Part shown: positions 51,885-64,000 of the stretch, one piece after another
Layout of the letters: the number at the start of each line of letters is the position of its first letter
Position numbering within the stretch: position 1 is the first letter of the stretch
Origin: Syntrophorhabdus sp. PtaU1.Bin058
Lineage (GTDB): Bacteria; Desulfobacterota; Syntrophorhabdia; Syntrophorhabdales; Syntrophorhabdaceae
Direction of reading: 5' to 3'
Length of the DNA stretch: 64,000 bases
Assembly: GCA_002067975.1 (NCBI GenBank)
Contig: MVRS01000047.1
Location: 17,078 to 81,077, forward strand
Made by a program: the position numbers and the translations under genes
The notes under the pieces: model-generated
Seen by the model: the letters and a program-made list of their open reading frames with translations, nothing else
Databases searched by the model: none
What the model was told of the DNA's origin: nothing

Positions 51885-56423
<4,539 letters not shown>

Positions 56424-56433
56424 TGTACCCTCC

Positions 56434-59400
56434 TTATTCTTCTTTCATAAGGTCTACATTAATACACAGACCTTGTAATTCTTTCACGAGGACATTAAAC
56501 GACTCAGGCAGATTCGGTTCAAGGACCTCCTCGCCTTTGACGATGGCCTCATATGCCCGTATCCTGCCGTTTACGTCGTCGGACTTGATAGTAAGGAACT
56601 CCTGGAGCGAAAATGCGGCGCCGTATCCTTCGAGGGCCCACACCTCCATCTCTCCAAGCCTCTGTCCTCCGAACTGCGCCTTGCCGCCAAGCGGCTGCTG
56701 GGTCACGAGGGAATAAGGGCCGATGGACCGCGCATGTATCTTATCGTCAACGAGGTGGTGCAGTTTCAGAAAATACATGTTGCCGATGGTAATCTTGTGA
56801 TGGAAGGGATCGCCTGTCCTCCCGTCATACAGCGTTGTCTGCCTGTTATCGGTCAGACCGGCCATTTTGAACAGCTCGCTGATCTCTTCCTCTTTCGCCC
56901 CATCGAAGACCGGGACAGCGGTATGGACCCCGTCCCTCATCTGGTCCGCAAGCAGCACTACCTCGTCGTCGCTCAACCTCTCGATAAAGCCTTTCAATTC
57001 GTTGTTCGCAAAGATCTTTTTGAGATGTCTTCTGATAATGTCGGGGGAGCAGCAGTTCTTGTAAAAGCTGTCCACCATCTCCCCTACCTTCTTTCCAAGC
57101 TCCTTCGCCGCCCAGCCGAGATGGGTCTCAAGTATCTGACCGGCGTTCATCCTTGACGGGACGCCGAGGGGATTGAGAACGATATCGATCGGCGTGCCGT
57201 CTTCCGTAAAAGGCATGTCCTCTTCAGGGAGGATAACGGAGACAATACCCTTGTTGCCGTGACGGCCGGATATCTTATCGCCTACCGCTACCTTTCTTTT
57301 CATTGCCACATATACCTTGATCGTCTTGATTACCCCGGGGGGCAGCTCATCGCCTTTTTTGATCTTGTTGATCTTGTCTTCATAGATAAGCCTGATAAGC
57401 TCGATCTGGTTCTCTTTACTGTCAACGACCTTTGCTATCTTCGCTTCCAGTTCCTCATTGCCGAAATCGATACGCTGGATCTTTTCAAAGCTGACCAGGT
57501 TTATCTTTTCTCTCGTCAGCGGTTCGCCCTTTCTGATAGCCATCTTTCCTTTATCGTCCTTGATGTCGGCGGGTGCGTTCTTACCGGCAAGGAGCTCGGC
57601 TATCTTCGCGCGCTTGCTGTCAAGGATGATCTTTATCTGATCCTCCTGGTCCTTCAGGATATTGGATATCTCTTTATCCTCGATGTCCCTGCTCCTGTCG
57701 TCCTTGTCGATGCCCCGCCTCGAGAGCACCTTGACATCCGTTACGATGCCTTCTATGCCGTGGGGAACGCGCAGGCTTGTGTCCTTCACATCCCCTGCCT
57801 TCTCGCCGAAGATGGCCCGCAGAAGTTTCTCCTCAGGGGTCAACTGCGTTTCACCTTTTGGCGTCACCTTGCCCACAAGGATGTCGCTGGGCCTTACCGT
57901 TGCCCCTATCCTTACGATACCGCTCTCGTCAAGGTCCTTCAACGCCTCATCGCCGACATTGGGGATGTCTCTCGTGACCTCCTCCTTGCCGAGTTTCGTA
58001 TCCCTTACCACGCATTCAAGCTCTTCGATGTGGATCGACGTGAAGGTGTCTTCCTTTACAAGCTTCTCGTTCACAAGGACCGAGTCCTCGTAGTTATATC
58101 CTCTCCAGGGCATAAAGGCGACAAGGACATTCTTGCCGAGCGCCAGCTCTCCCCTGTCCGTCGAGGGCCCGTCTGCAAGGACGTCGCCCTTCTTCACGTA
58201 ATCGCCTTCCTGCACGATCACCCTTTGATTGATGCAGGTATCCTGGTTCGATCTCCTGAACTTCAGGAGCTTGTACACGTCTATCTTCGTCGTCGGCTCT
58301 TCATGCCCTTTCTTCTCTTCGTACTTGAGGATGATACGGCTCGCGTCCACGCTTTCAATGACCCCGTCATGCTTTGCGATAACGGTGACCCTCGAATCCC
58401 TTCCTACGACCCTCTCCATCCCCGTTCCTATCAACGGCGCTTCGGGCACAAGGAGGGGCACGGCCTGTCTCTGCATGTTGGAACCCATCAGCGCCCTGTT
58501 CGCGTCGTCGTGTTCAAGGAATGGAATGAGTGCGGCAGAGACGCTCACAAGCTGCTTCGGAGAGACGTCCATCAGATGGATCTCTTCAGGGCTGATCAAA
58601 AAGAATCCTCCGCCCTTCTGCGCCGGGATCAGATCGCCGGCAAGCCTGCTGTCCCTTTCTACGGGCGCATTCGCCTGAGCGATATAATACTGTTCCTCTT
58701 CAAGGGCGCTCATGTATTGCACCTTATCGGTGACCTTTCCGTGCGCTACTTCCCGGTAAGGGGCTTCGATAAAGCCGAATTCATTTACCTTGGCGTATGT
58801 TGAAAGAGAAGCGATAAGCCCGATATTGGGACCTTCCGGCGTCTCTATAGGGCATATCCTTCCGTAGTGCGTGGGATGGACGTCCCGGACCTCGAAACCC
58901 GCCCTCTCTCTCGTGAGTCCTCCGGGCCCCAGCGCGCTCAATCTCCTCTTGTGAGTGATCTCGCTTAGGGGATTTGTCTGGTCCATAAACTGCGACAGCT
59001 GGCTGCTCGCAAAGAAATCCTTCACGGCCGTTGCCACCGGTTTCGGATTCACAAGGTCGTGGGGCATTAGTGTTTCCATCTCCGGGAATGTAAGCCTCTC
59101 CTTGATCGCCCTCTCCATTCTCACAAGCCCCATCCTGAACTGGTTCTCGAGGAGCTCCCCGACCGTTCTTACCCTCCGGTTGCCGAGGTGGTCGATATCA
59201 TCCCCGGCCCCTCTGGAATCTTTCAGTTTCAAAAGCTGCTTCACCACTTCAATGATGTCTTCCCTCCGGAGCACCGTAACATCGAGGGGTATGCCTACGC
59301 CGATCCTGTGGTTTATCTTAAGCCTGCCTACCTTTGAAAGATCATACCTCTCGGGGCTGAAAAACATGCTCTGGATGAGGTTTTCTGCAAACTCTATCGT

Positions 59401-60549
59401 AGGCGGGTCTCCTGGTCTCAGTTTTTTATATATCTCGATGAGGGCATCTTCTTTTGTATTTGCCTTGTCGGCAATCAGGGTATTCCTCAGGGAAGGGCTG
59501 ACGTTGAGATTGTCGATGAATAATATGTCGAAGCTCTTTATCTTCTTCTCCGTGATCTTCGCAAGGTCTTCCTTGGTAATATCCTTATTGATCGGTATCA
59601 GGACCTCTTTTGTCTTCGGGTCAATGACGTCGAAGGCAGTGACCTTCCCGATGATGTCCTCTTCGTCTACGGGTATCTCCTTGATGTTGGCCTGTTCCAT
59701 CTTTTTGATGATGGCCCTGGTGATCTTCTTATGTTTCTTCACGAGAACTTCGTCGGTCTTTTCGTTAACGATATCCGATGTGGCCTTCTGGCCTATCAGT
59801 AAGGCCGGGGAGGTCTGTTTATAAAATTGCTTTTCTTTAAAAATAATCTTTTCTTTCTCGTAGAAGTAGTCCAGGATCTCGTTCTCGTTATAACCCAGTG
59901 CCTTCAGCAACAGGGTAACGTGGATCTTTTTCTTCTTATCGATCCTCACGTAGACCAGTTCCTTATGATCGAACTCAAAGTCCAGCCACGAACCCCTGTA
60001 AGGTATTATCCTCGCCGTATATGAAAGGGTTCCGCTTAAGGGCGCCTTGGTGGTGTCGCAATCGAAGTAGACGCCGGGTGACCTGTGCAGCTGGCTGACG
60101 ATTACCCTTTCGGTGCCGTTTATAATGAAGGTCCCCCGTTCGGTCATGAGAGGGATCTCCCCGAAGTAGACGTCCTGCTCTTTCACGGCCTTGATGTCTT
60201 TCGTCTTCGTATCAGGGTCAACGTTCCATACAACGAGCCTGATCGTCACCTTCATGGGCGCGGCATAGGTAATCCCCCTGAAGAGGCATTCCTCTTCTGC
60301 ATTCTTGGGGTCGCCTATCTCGTACTTGACGAATTCAAGGGTCGTTGTCTCGTGGGAATCCCGTATCGGGAATACGCTGTTAAAAACAGCCTGCAGCCCG
60401 ACATTTGCCCTCTTTTCCGCTGTAATATCCTGCTGTAGGAACTTCTCATAGGAGTCAAGTTGAATTTCAATAAGATTGGGGATCTCGAGGATCTCCTTTA
60501 TTTTGCCATAATTCTTTCTGAAGATTTTATTACGGAAAGTTTCCCTCAT
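56434..60549 (-). CDS. rpoB: RNA polymerase beta subunit RpoB
   Basis: Beta subunit of 1371 residues. Conserved elements seen: the rifampicin region [31 protein letters not shown] (standard sensitive residues), [16 protein letters not shown], and the C-terminal [25 protein letters not shown] longer frame starts at GTG 60561; the ATG at 60549 has an AGAGGTGA site about 9 nt upstream and is preferred. Confidence 0.97.
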   Translation of the reverse strand: MRETFRNKIFRKNYGKIKEILEIPNLIEIQLDSYEKFLQQDITAEKRANVGLQAVFNSVFPIRDSHETTTLEFVKYEIGDPKNAEEECLFRGITYAAPMKVTIRLVVWNVDPDTKTKDIKAVKEQDVYFGEIPLMTERGTFIINGTERVIVSQLHRSPGVYFDCDTTKAPLSGTLSYTARIIPYRGSWLDFEFDHKELVYVRIDKKKKIHVTLLLKALGYNENEILDYFYEKEKIIFKEKQFYKQTSPALLIGQKATSDIVNEKTDEVLVKKHKKITRAIIKKMEQANIKEIPVDEEDIIGKVTAFDVIDPKTKEVLIPINKDITKEDLAKITEKKIKSFDILFIDNLNVSPSLRNTLIADKANTKEDALIEIYKKLRPGDPPTIEFAENLIQSMFFSPERYDLSKVGRLKINHRIGVGIPLDVTVLRREDIIEVVKQLLKLKDSRGAGDDIDHLGNRRVRTVGELLENQFRMGLVRMERAIKERLTFPEMETLMPHDLVNPKPVATAVKDFFASSQLSQFMDQTNPLSEITHKRRLSALGPGGLTRERAGFEVRDVHPTHYGRICPIETPEGPNIGLIASLSTYAKVNEFGFIEAPYREVAHGKVTDKVQYMSALEEEQYYIAQANAPVERDSRLAGDLIPAQKGGGFFLISPEEIHLMDVSPKQLVSVSAALIPFLEHDDANRALMGSNMQRQAVPLLVPEAPLIGTGMERVVGRDSRVTVIAKHDGVIESVDASRIILKYEEKKGHEEPTTKIDVYKLLKFRRSNQDTCINQRVIVQEGDYVKKGDVLADGPSTDRGELALGKNVLVAFMPWRGYNYEDSVLVNEKLVKEDTFTSIHIEELECVVRDTKLGKEEVTRDIPNVGDEALKDLDESGIVRIGATVRPSDILVGKVTPKGETQLTPEEKLLRAIFGEKAGDVKDTSLRVPHGIEGIVTDVKVLSRRGIDKDDRSRDIEDKEISNILKDQEDQIKIILDSKRAKIAELLAGKNAPADIKDDKGKMAIRKGEPLTREKINLVSFEKIQRIDFGNEELEAKIAKVVDSKENQIELIRLIYEDKINKIKKGDELPPGVIKTIKVYVAMKRKVAVGDKISGRHGNKGIVSVILPEEDMPFTEDGTPIDIVLNPLGVPSRMNAGQILETHLGWAAKELGKKVGEMVDSFYKNCCSPDIIRRHLKKIFANNELKGFIERLSDDEVVLLADQMRDGVHTAVPVFDGAKEEEISELFKMAGLTDNRQTTLYDGRTGDPFHHKITIGNMYFLKLHHLVDDKIHARSIGPYSLVTQQPLGGKAQFGGQRLGEMEVWALEGYGAAFSLQEFLTIKSDDVNGRIRAYEAIVKGEEVLEPNLPESFNVLVKELQGLCINVDLMKEE

Positions 60550-60584
60550 AATGTCGTTCACCTCTTTAAAAAGGGAGTCTTTTA

Positions 60585-60625
60585 CAGGAAACCGGGGATC
60601 TGCGCAAGGCCGATCCCCGGGCCCT
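60585..60625 (-). promoter_or_regulatory. Strong hairpin between rplL and rpoB
   Basis: In the - strand transcript, CAGG(GC)CCGGGGATC and GATCCCCGG(TTT)CCTG form a stem of about 13 pairs with an 11-nt loop. E. coli has an attenuator and an RNase III site in this gap, so attenuation or processing is likely; the short TAAAAG tail makes a full terminator less likely. Confidence 0.65.
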
Positions 60626-60635
60626 GTTTCTTTTT

Positions 60636-61031
60636 CTATTCAACCTTGACCTGTCCACTCACTTCTTCAAGCTGTTTCTTTATATTTGCAGCCTCGTCCT
60701 TTGAAACGCTCTCTTTGACGGGTTTCGGGACGCCCTCAACAAGGTCTTTCGCCTCTTTAAGGCCAAGGCCGGTAATAGCCCTTACGACCTTGATGACCTG
60801 GATCTTTTTCTCCGCTTCATAACCGGTGAGCATTACGTTAAACTCCGTCTTCTCTTCCGCTGCAGCATCTGCTGCCGGCGCTGCTGCGCCGCCTGCTGCC
60901 GGGGCTGCGGCCATCATGGGCATTGCTGCCTGTACGCCGAACTTATCCTCCAGTTCCTTCACGAACTCCGAGAGTTCAAGCACCGTCATGTTCTCGATAT
61001 ACTGTATGACATCTTCTTTCGTAATTGCCAT
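60636..61031 (-). CDS. rplL: Ribosomal protein bL12 (L7/L12)
   Basis: Stalk protein of 131 residues: N-terminal dimerisation helices, an Ala/Gly-rich hinge (about 38-57) and a C-terminal domain with [21 protein letters not shown]. Binds uL10 and recruits translation factors. Confidence 0.97.
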   Translation of the reverse strand: MAITKEDVIQYIENMTVLELSEFVKELEDKFGVQAAMPMMAAAPAAGGAAAPAADAAAEEKTEFNVMLTGYEAEKKIQVIKVVRAITGLGLKEAKDLVEGVPKPVKESVSKDEAANIKKQLEEVSGQVKVE

Positions 61032-61043
61032 TGAATGCCTCCT

Positions 61044-61565
61044 TTATGCCTGTTCTTTTTTCGCTTTAATCGTGTTTAATACCAACATGAGCTTGTTGAG
61101 ATTCCCCGAGAGAACATAGACGAGTCTCTGCGGCTGCCCCTTCAGTAAACCGATGAACTTGCCGATCAATACGTCCCTCGACGGCAATGTGGCAAGCCTG
61201 AGGATCTCTTCCGGCGTTATGACCTTGTCGCCGAGAAAGCCTGCCTTCAGTTTGAGATTGGGAATCTCCTTTGTAAGACCGGCGATCACCCGTGCTGCAT
61301 TTATAGGATCTTTATAGATGCAGACGATCGCGTTGGGACCATCATACCTGTCTTTCAGCGCTTCAGCCTTTGTCCCGCTTGCGGCAATCTTCATGAGACT
61401 GTTCTTTATGACGGTAAATTCCGTATCAACGCTGCGCAGCTCTCTCCTGAGCTTCGTGATCTGGGCAACGCTCATGCCGCTGTAATCAGTAAGGAACATA
61501 TAATTCAAGGCCTTAAGCCTGGTCCCTAATTCCTCAACAACCTTTTCTTTCTTCGACCGTTCCAA
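61044..61565 (-). CDS. rplJ: Ribosomal protein uL10
   Basis: Stalk base protein of 173 residues with the standard opening (KEKVVEELGTRLKALNYMFLTDYSGM) and a C-terminal helix for binding L12. It starts after a structured leader (61566-61695) that probably mediates autoregulation. The start codon is an in-frame TTG at 61565, with GGAGGG 13 nt upstream; an ATG upstream (in ATGAAAACC) is out of frame. Confidence 0.93.
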   Translation of the reverse strand: MERSKKEKVVEELGTRLKALNYMFLTDYSGMSVAQITKLRRELRSVDTEFTVIKNSLMKIAASGTKAEALKDRYDGPNAIVCIYKDPINAARVIAGLTKEIPNLKLKAGFLGDKVITPEEILRLATLPSRDVLIGKFIGLLKGQPQRLVYVLSGNLNKLMLVLNTIKAKKEQA

Positions 61566-61695
61566 TGGTTTTCATCCCTCCTTTCTCTGAAATATGTATG
61601 GAAAGTCAGGAAGAGACATCTTCAAAAAGTCTCGGCAGGCCGTATTCATTTAAGGGCGCTTAAAAGCGCCGCACCTGCTTTCTCTGACCCTTTCC
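61566..61695 (-). ncRNA. L10 leader (autoregulatory mRNA structure)
   Basis: The rplA-rplJ gap read on the - strand has a perfect GGCGCT-TTTA-AGCGCC hairpin (61670-61655) followed by CCTGCCGAGAC and a paired GTCTCTTCCTGAC, matching the conserved core of bacterial L10 leaders bound by the L10-L12 complex. Identification by motif and position only. Confidence 0.6.
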
Positions 61696-62400
61696 CTATT
61701 TTGTTAAAGTCCTTGCATAGCCCGGATCAACCTTTATTCCGGGGCTCATTGATGTTGAAATGGCAATACCTTTTACGTATGTCCCTTTGCTTGAGGATGG
61801 TTTTAATCGGGTCACCGCATCGATGAGTGAGTTGAGATTATCCAAGAGTTTTTCTTTGCCGAAGCTGATCTTGCCCACAGGGACGTGCAGATTGCCGGCC
61901 TTGTCCACTCTGAACTCTACCCTTCCGGCCTTCATCTCCTTGACGGTTTTTGCTATATCAAAGGTGACGGTGCCTACCTTTGGGTTCGGCATAAGGCCTC
62001 TGGGACCCAAGATCTTGCCGAGTTTGCTTACCTGCCCCATCATGTCAGGAGTGGCGACCGCCTTGTCAAAATCCGTCCATCCCTTCTGGATCTTTTCGAT
62101 CATGTCTTCTGCGCCGACAAAATCAGCACCTGCCTCCTGGGCCTCCTTTTCCTTCTGCCCCTTTGCAAAGACGAGGACCCGCACCTTCTTGCCGAGACCG
62201 TGGGGGAGCGCAACGCTTCCTCTCACCATCTGGTCTGCATGCCTCGGGTCAACGCCAAGCCTCATTGCCACTTCCACCGTCTCATCGAACTTTGCGAAAG
62301 AGACCTGCGGCAGGAGGTTAAGTGCTTCTTCCATGTCATATCTTTTTTCTCTGTCTATCTTATTTCTTGCCTCTGTGTATTTTTTGCCTGCGCTTGCCAT
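61696..62400 (-). CDS. rplA: Ribosomal protein uL1
   Basis: A 234-residue uL1 with [14 protein letters not shown] opening, the conserved [17 protein letters not shown] and [15 protein letters not shown]. The frame is open to 62436, but the ATG at 62400 (MASAGKKY) has AAGGAG 8 nt upstream and fits the family. The upstream extension falls in a family B heptad repeat. Confidence 0.96.
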   Translation of the reverse strand: MASAGKKYTEARNKIDREKRYDMEEALNLLPQVSFAKFDETVEVAMRLGVDPRHADQMVRGSVALPHGLGKKVRVLVFAKGQKEKEAQEAGADFVGAEDMIEKIQKGWTDFDKAVATPDMMGQVSKLGKILGPRGLMPNPKVGTVTFDIAKTVKEMKAGRVEFRVDKAGNLHVPVGKISFGKEKLLDNLNSLIDAVTRLKPSSSKGTYVKGIAISTSMSPGIKVDPGYARTLTK

Positions 62401-62424
62401 ATGCATTGCTCCTTGTAAACTATA

Positions 62425-62502
62425 AGCTGTCAGCACTCAGCTGTCAGCATTCAGCCTTTTTGTCGGTTAGCTGAAGGCTGATAGCTGTCGGCTGTAAGCT
62501 GC
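62425..62502. repeat. Heptad inverted repeat, family B, inside the rplK-rplA operon
   Basis: Left units AGCTGTC (62425), AGCACTC, AGCTGTC, AGCATTC, AGCCTTT in perfect 7-bp register; centre TTGTCGGTT; right units AGCTGAA (62469), GGCTGAT, AGCTGTC, GGCTGTA, AGCTGC. It begins 5 bp after the rplK stop. Confidence 0.85.
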
Positions 62503-62506
62503 TTTG

Positions 62507-62935
62507 TCATCCTTCCACTACTTCCAATCCCATGCTTCTTACGGACCCCTCTATGATCCTTATGGCCCCCTCGAGGTCTTTTGCATTGAGATCGACCATC
62601 TTGAGCTGGGCAATCTCTTTAACGGAGGTCTTTGTTATGCTCCCCACAACCTCTTTTTTGGGGGTATGTGCCCCCTTTGCCAGCTTTGCAGCCCTTTTTA
62701 TGAGAAAGGTCGCCGGCGGTGTCTTTGTAATAAAACTGAACGTCCTGTCCGAATAGATCGTTATCATTGCCGGGATGACCGTTCCTTCCTGGCTCTTCGT
62801 CTTTTCATTAAAGGCCTTGCAGAACTCCATGATATTGACACCGTGCTGACCAAGCGCCGGTCCTACAGGCGGTGATGGTGTTGCCTGTCCGGCCTGCAAC
62901 TGCAACTTAACCAACGCAACAACTTTTTTTGCCAT
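62507..62935 (-). CDS. rplK: Ribosomal protein uL11
   Basis: A 142-residue uL11 with [23 protein letters not shown] and the C-terminal rRNA-binding domain ending in [10 protein letters not shown]. Binds the GTPase centre of 23S rRNA. Confidence 0.98.
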   Translation of the reverse strand: MAKKVVALVKLQLQAGQATPSPPVGPALGQHGVNIMEFCKAFNEKTKSQEGTVIPAMITIYSDRTFSFITKTPPATFLIKRAAKLAKGAHTPKKEVVGSITKTSVKEIAQLKMVDLNAKDLEGAIRIIEGSVRSMGLEVVEG

Positions 62936-62947
62936 CGCTTAACTCCT

Positions 62948-63481
62948 TCAAATTTTTTCTATCTGAATAAAATCCAATTCTACCGGTGTCGTCCTGCCAA
63001 AGATATTCAGAAGCACTTTCACCTTGCCTTTTTCCGGTTTTATCTCCTCAACGTTACCGGTAAAGTTTGTAAAGGGCCCCTCGGTGACCTTTATTCCGTC
63101 ACCCTTCTCGAACCGTATCTTGGGTTTGATCTTCCCTTTCCCCTCCTGGATGGCGTTGATGATCTCATCAACCTCCTTATCGGGCAGAGGGGGAGGGTTC
63201 ATCTTATCATATCCTACAAAACCGGTAACCTTCGGGGTGTTCCTCACAAAATGCCATGTAATATCGTTCATGAGCATATTCACGATGATATAACCGGGGA
63301 AAACGGTCCTCTGCGACTTTTTTACCTGTCCCTTGACCTTTTCCATGATGACCTCTGAAGGTACAATGATCTCCCCGAAATATTCCTCCATCTTGTTGGT
63401 CCTGATATTTTCTTCCAGGAGTTCTCTGACCTTCTGCTCATAACCCGAGTATGTATGCACTACGTACCATTTTTTTTCCAT
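62948..63481 (-). CDS. nusG: Transcription antitermination factor NusG
   Basis: A 177-residue NusG: NGN domain (KWYVVHTYSGYEQKV, PGYIIVNM, NTPKVTGFVG) and C-terminal KOW domain (GDGIKVTEGPFTNFTGNVEEI). Starts 4 bp after secE. Confidence 0.97.
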   Translation of the reverse strand: MEKKWYVVHTYSGYEQKVRELLEENIRTNKMEEYFGEIIVPSEVIMEKVKGQVKKSQRTVFPGYIIVNMLMNDITWHFVRNTPKVTGFVGYDKMNPPPLPDKEVDEIINAIQEGKGKIKPKIRFEKGDGIKVTEGPFTNFTGNVEEIKPEKGKVKVLLNIFGRTTPVELDFIQIEKI

Positions 63482-63485
63482 AGAT

Positions 63486-63689
63486 CTATCCGCGTAGCAA
63501 TGTCTTTATTATGTTCGCCAATCCAATATCAACTATACCGAGAAATAATGCCGCAATGATTACCGTTATAAGCACAATATAGGTACCCTTTATCGCGTCT
63601 TTCTTCGAAGGCCAGGTAACGCGCTTTGCCTCCAGATATACCTCCCGGAAATATTCCTTGATCTGTTCTATCTTTTCTTTGAACTCCAT
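63486..63689 (-). CDS. secE: Preprotein translocase subunit SecE
   Basis: Short single-helix SecE (67 residues) with EYFREVYLEAKRVTWPSKKDAIKGTYIVLI, the conserved amphipathic helix followed by one membrane helix. The longer frame to 63737 would run into the tRNA gene; the ATG at 63689 with a GGAGAAGG site is used. Confidence 0.94.
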   Translation of the reverse strand: MEFKEKIEQIKEYFREVYLEAKRVTWPSKKDAIKGTYIVLITVIIAALFLGIVDIGLANIIKTLLRG

Positions 63690-63707
63690 GCCTTCTCCAG
63701 AATATAT

Positions 63708-63781
63708 CAGGCCAGGAGGGATTCGAACCCCCAACACCCGGATTTGGAGTCCGGTGCTCTATCCGTTAGAGCTACTGGCCT
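63708..63781 (-). tRNA. tRNA-Trp (CCA anticodon)
   Basis: Cloverleaf of 74 nt on the - strand: acceptor arms AGGCCAG / CTGGCCT, D-arm with AGCTCTAACGGATAGAGC, anticodon loop CTCCAAA (CCA), T-arm with GGTTCGAATCC, discriminator G. The terminal CCA is not encoded. Position between rpmG and secE is the common bacterial order. Confidence 0.97.
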
Positions 63782-63784
63782 TTT

Positions 63785-63934
63785 TTATTTTGTCTCCTTA
63801 TGGCTGGTATGCTTCCTGCAATATTTACAGTACTTCTTCATTTCCAGTCTGTCCGGTGTCTTCTGCTTGTTTTTTGTGGTCGTATAGTTTCTGTTTTTGC
63901 ACTCTGAACATGCCATGGTTATTAACTGCCTCAT
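63785..63934 (-). CDS. rpmG: Ribosomal protein bL33
   Basis: A 49-residue bL33, too short to be found by length-limited gene calling. The start at 63934 ([12 protein letters not shown]) gives the family length; a second ATG at 63916 would remove 6 residues. Both CxxC pairs (CSEC, CKYC) are kept, so this is the zinc-binding (C+) form. GGGGGAGGG precedes the start. Confidence 0.96.
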   Translation of the reverse strand: MRQLITMACSECKNRNYTTTKNKQKTPDRLEMKKYCKYCRKHTSHKETK

Positions 63935-63944
63935 CCCTCCCCCT

Positions 63945-64000
63945 TTACTCGCTGATCTCGGTGACTACCCCAGCGCCTACGGTCTTGCCGCCTTCCCTGA
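63945..64000 (-). CDS. tuf: Elongation factor Tu, C-terminal end (cut by window edge)
   Basis: The last 17 codons and stop read [17 protein letters not shown], the highly conserved EF-Tu C-terminus. The rest lies beyond the window. Confidence 0.95.
   Translation of the reverse strand, partial: REGGKTVGAGVVTEISE

Noticed and set aside
57259..58803. A 514-codon open frame on + antisense to rpoB
   Set aside because: It is a mirror of the rpoB reading frame; the residue composition is that of a shadow frame and no family is recognisable.

Overview
This window (GC close to 50%) comes from a Gram-negative, probably anaerobic bacterium. Outer-membrane secretins, Tol-Pal lipoproteins, a 2-oxoacid:ferredoxin oxidoreductase, rubredoxin, a MenA-type prenyltransferase and a PEP-CTERM-type response regulator together suggest Desulfobacterota (former Deltaproteobacteria; a Syntrophorhabdus-like lineage is possible) or Nitrospirota. 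This placement is an inference from gene content, not from a search.

Layout. 1-372 is the N-terminal end of a PrsR-like response regulator. 531-10555 is a MSHA-type pilus assembly set: lytic transglycosylase and MshN-like TPR protein on +, and on - (read from 10555 downward) a PilM-PilN fusion, PilO-like, MshK/PilP-like, secretin, assembly ATPase, platform protein and ExeA/MshM-like ATPase. 10745-13751 holds a methyltransferase and a YfhO-family membrane protein. 14055-28381 is a second, complete type IVa pilus locus on the - strand (PilM-PilN fusion, PilO, PilP, PilQ, TPR protein, a PilT paralogue with an extra C-terminal domain, PilT, PilB, PilC, PilS-like kinase, PilR-like regulator, major pilin). 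The pilin has a convincing sigma-54 promoter and two upstream dyads that look like enhancer sites. 28631-29833 is an isolated DUF4143-type ATPase with twin operator-like dyads in its promoter. 29948-32564 encodes four minor prepilins, one with a large tryptophan-rich modular exodomain. 32657-33357 is a PIN/Phd toxin-antitoxin pair.

33500-44163 is mixed metabolism: a GT2 glycosyltransferase, a second ExeA-like ATPase with SH3 domain, GH57 glycosidase, MJ0936-type phosphodiesterase, MenA-like prenyltransferase, CPBP protease, YbaK deacylase, a 44-residue rubredoxin, a methyltransferase-like protein and an MBL-fold hydrolase. 44249-47229 is a four-subunit 2-oxoacid:ferredoxin oxidoreductase with a downstream tandem-ACT protein. 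47494-51884 holds DUF1847, a LysR regulator and tolB-pal-cpoB. 51864-64000 is the conserved tuf-rpmG-tRNA-Trp-secE-nusG-rplK-rplA-rplJ-rplL-rpoB-rpoC block; rpoC converges on and overlaps cpoB.

The most unusual feature is a large set of intergenic elements built from 7-bp units. Several unrelated heptad families share one architecture: an arm of heptads, a short loop, and an arm of complementary heptads. They sit in most gaps between transcription units and even inside the rplK-rplA and pilT-pilB gaps. Other points of note are a PilT ATPase carrying a beta-sandwich-like extension, a prepilin carrying repeat modules resembling phage tail-fibre modules, and the paired CTAC-N7-GTAG dyads upstream of the pilin promoter.
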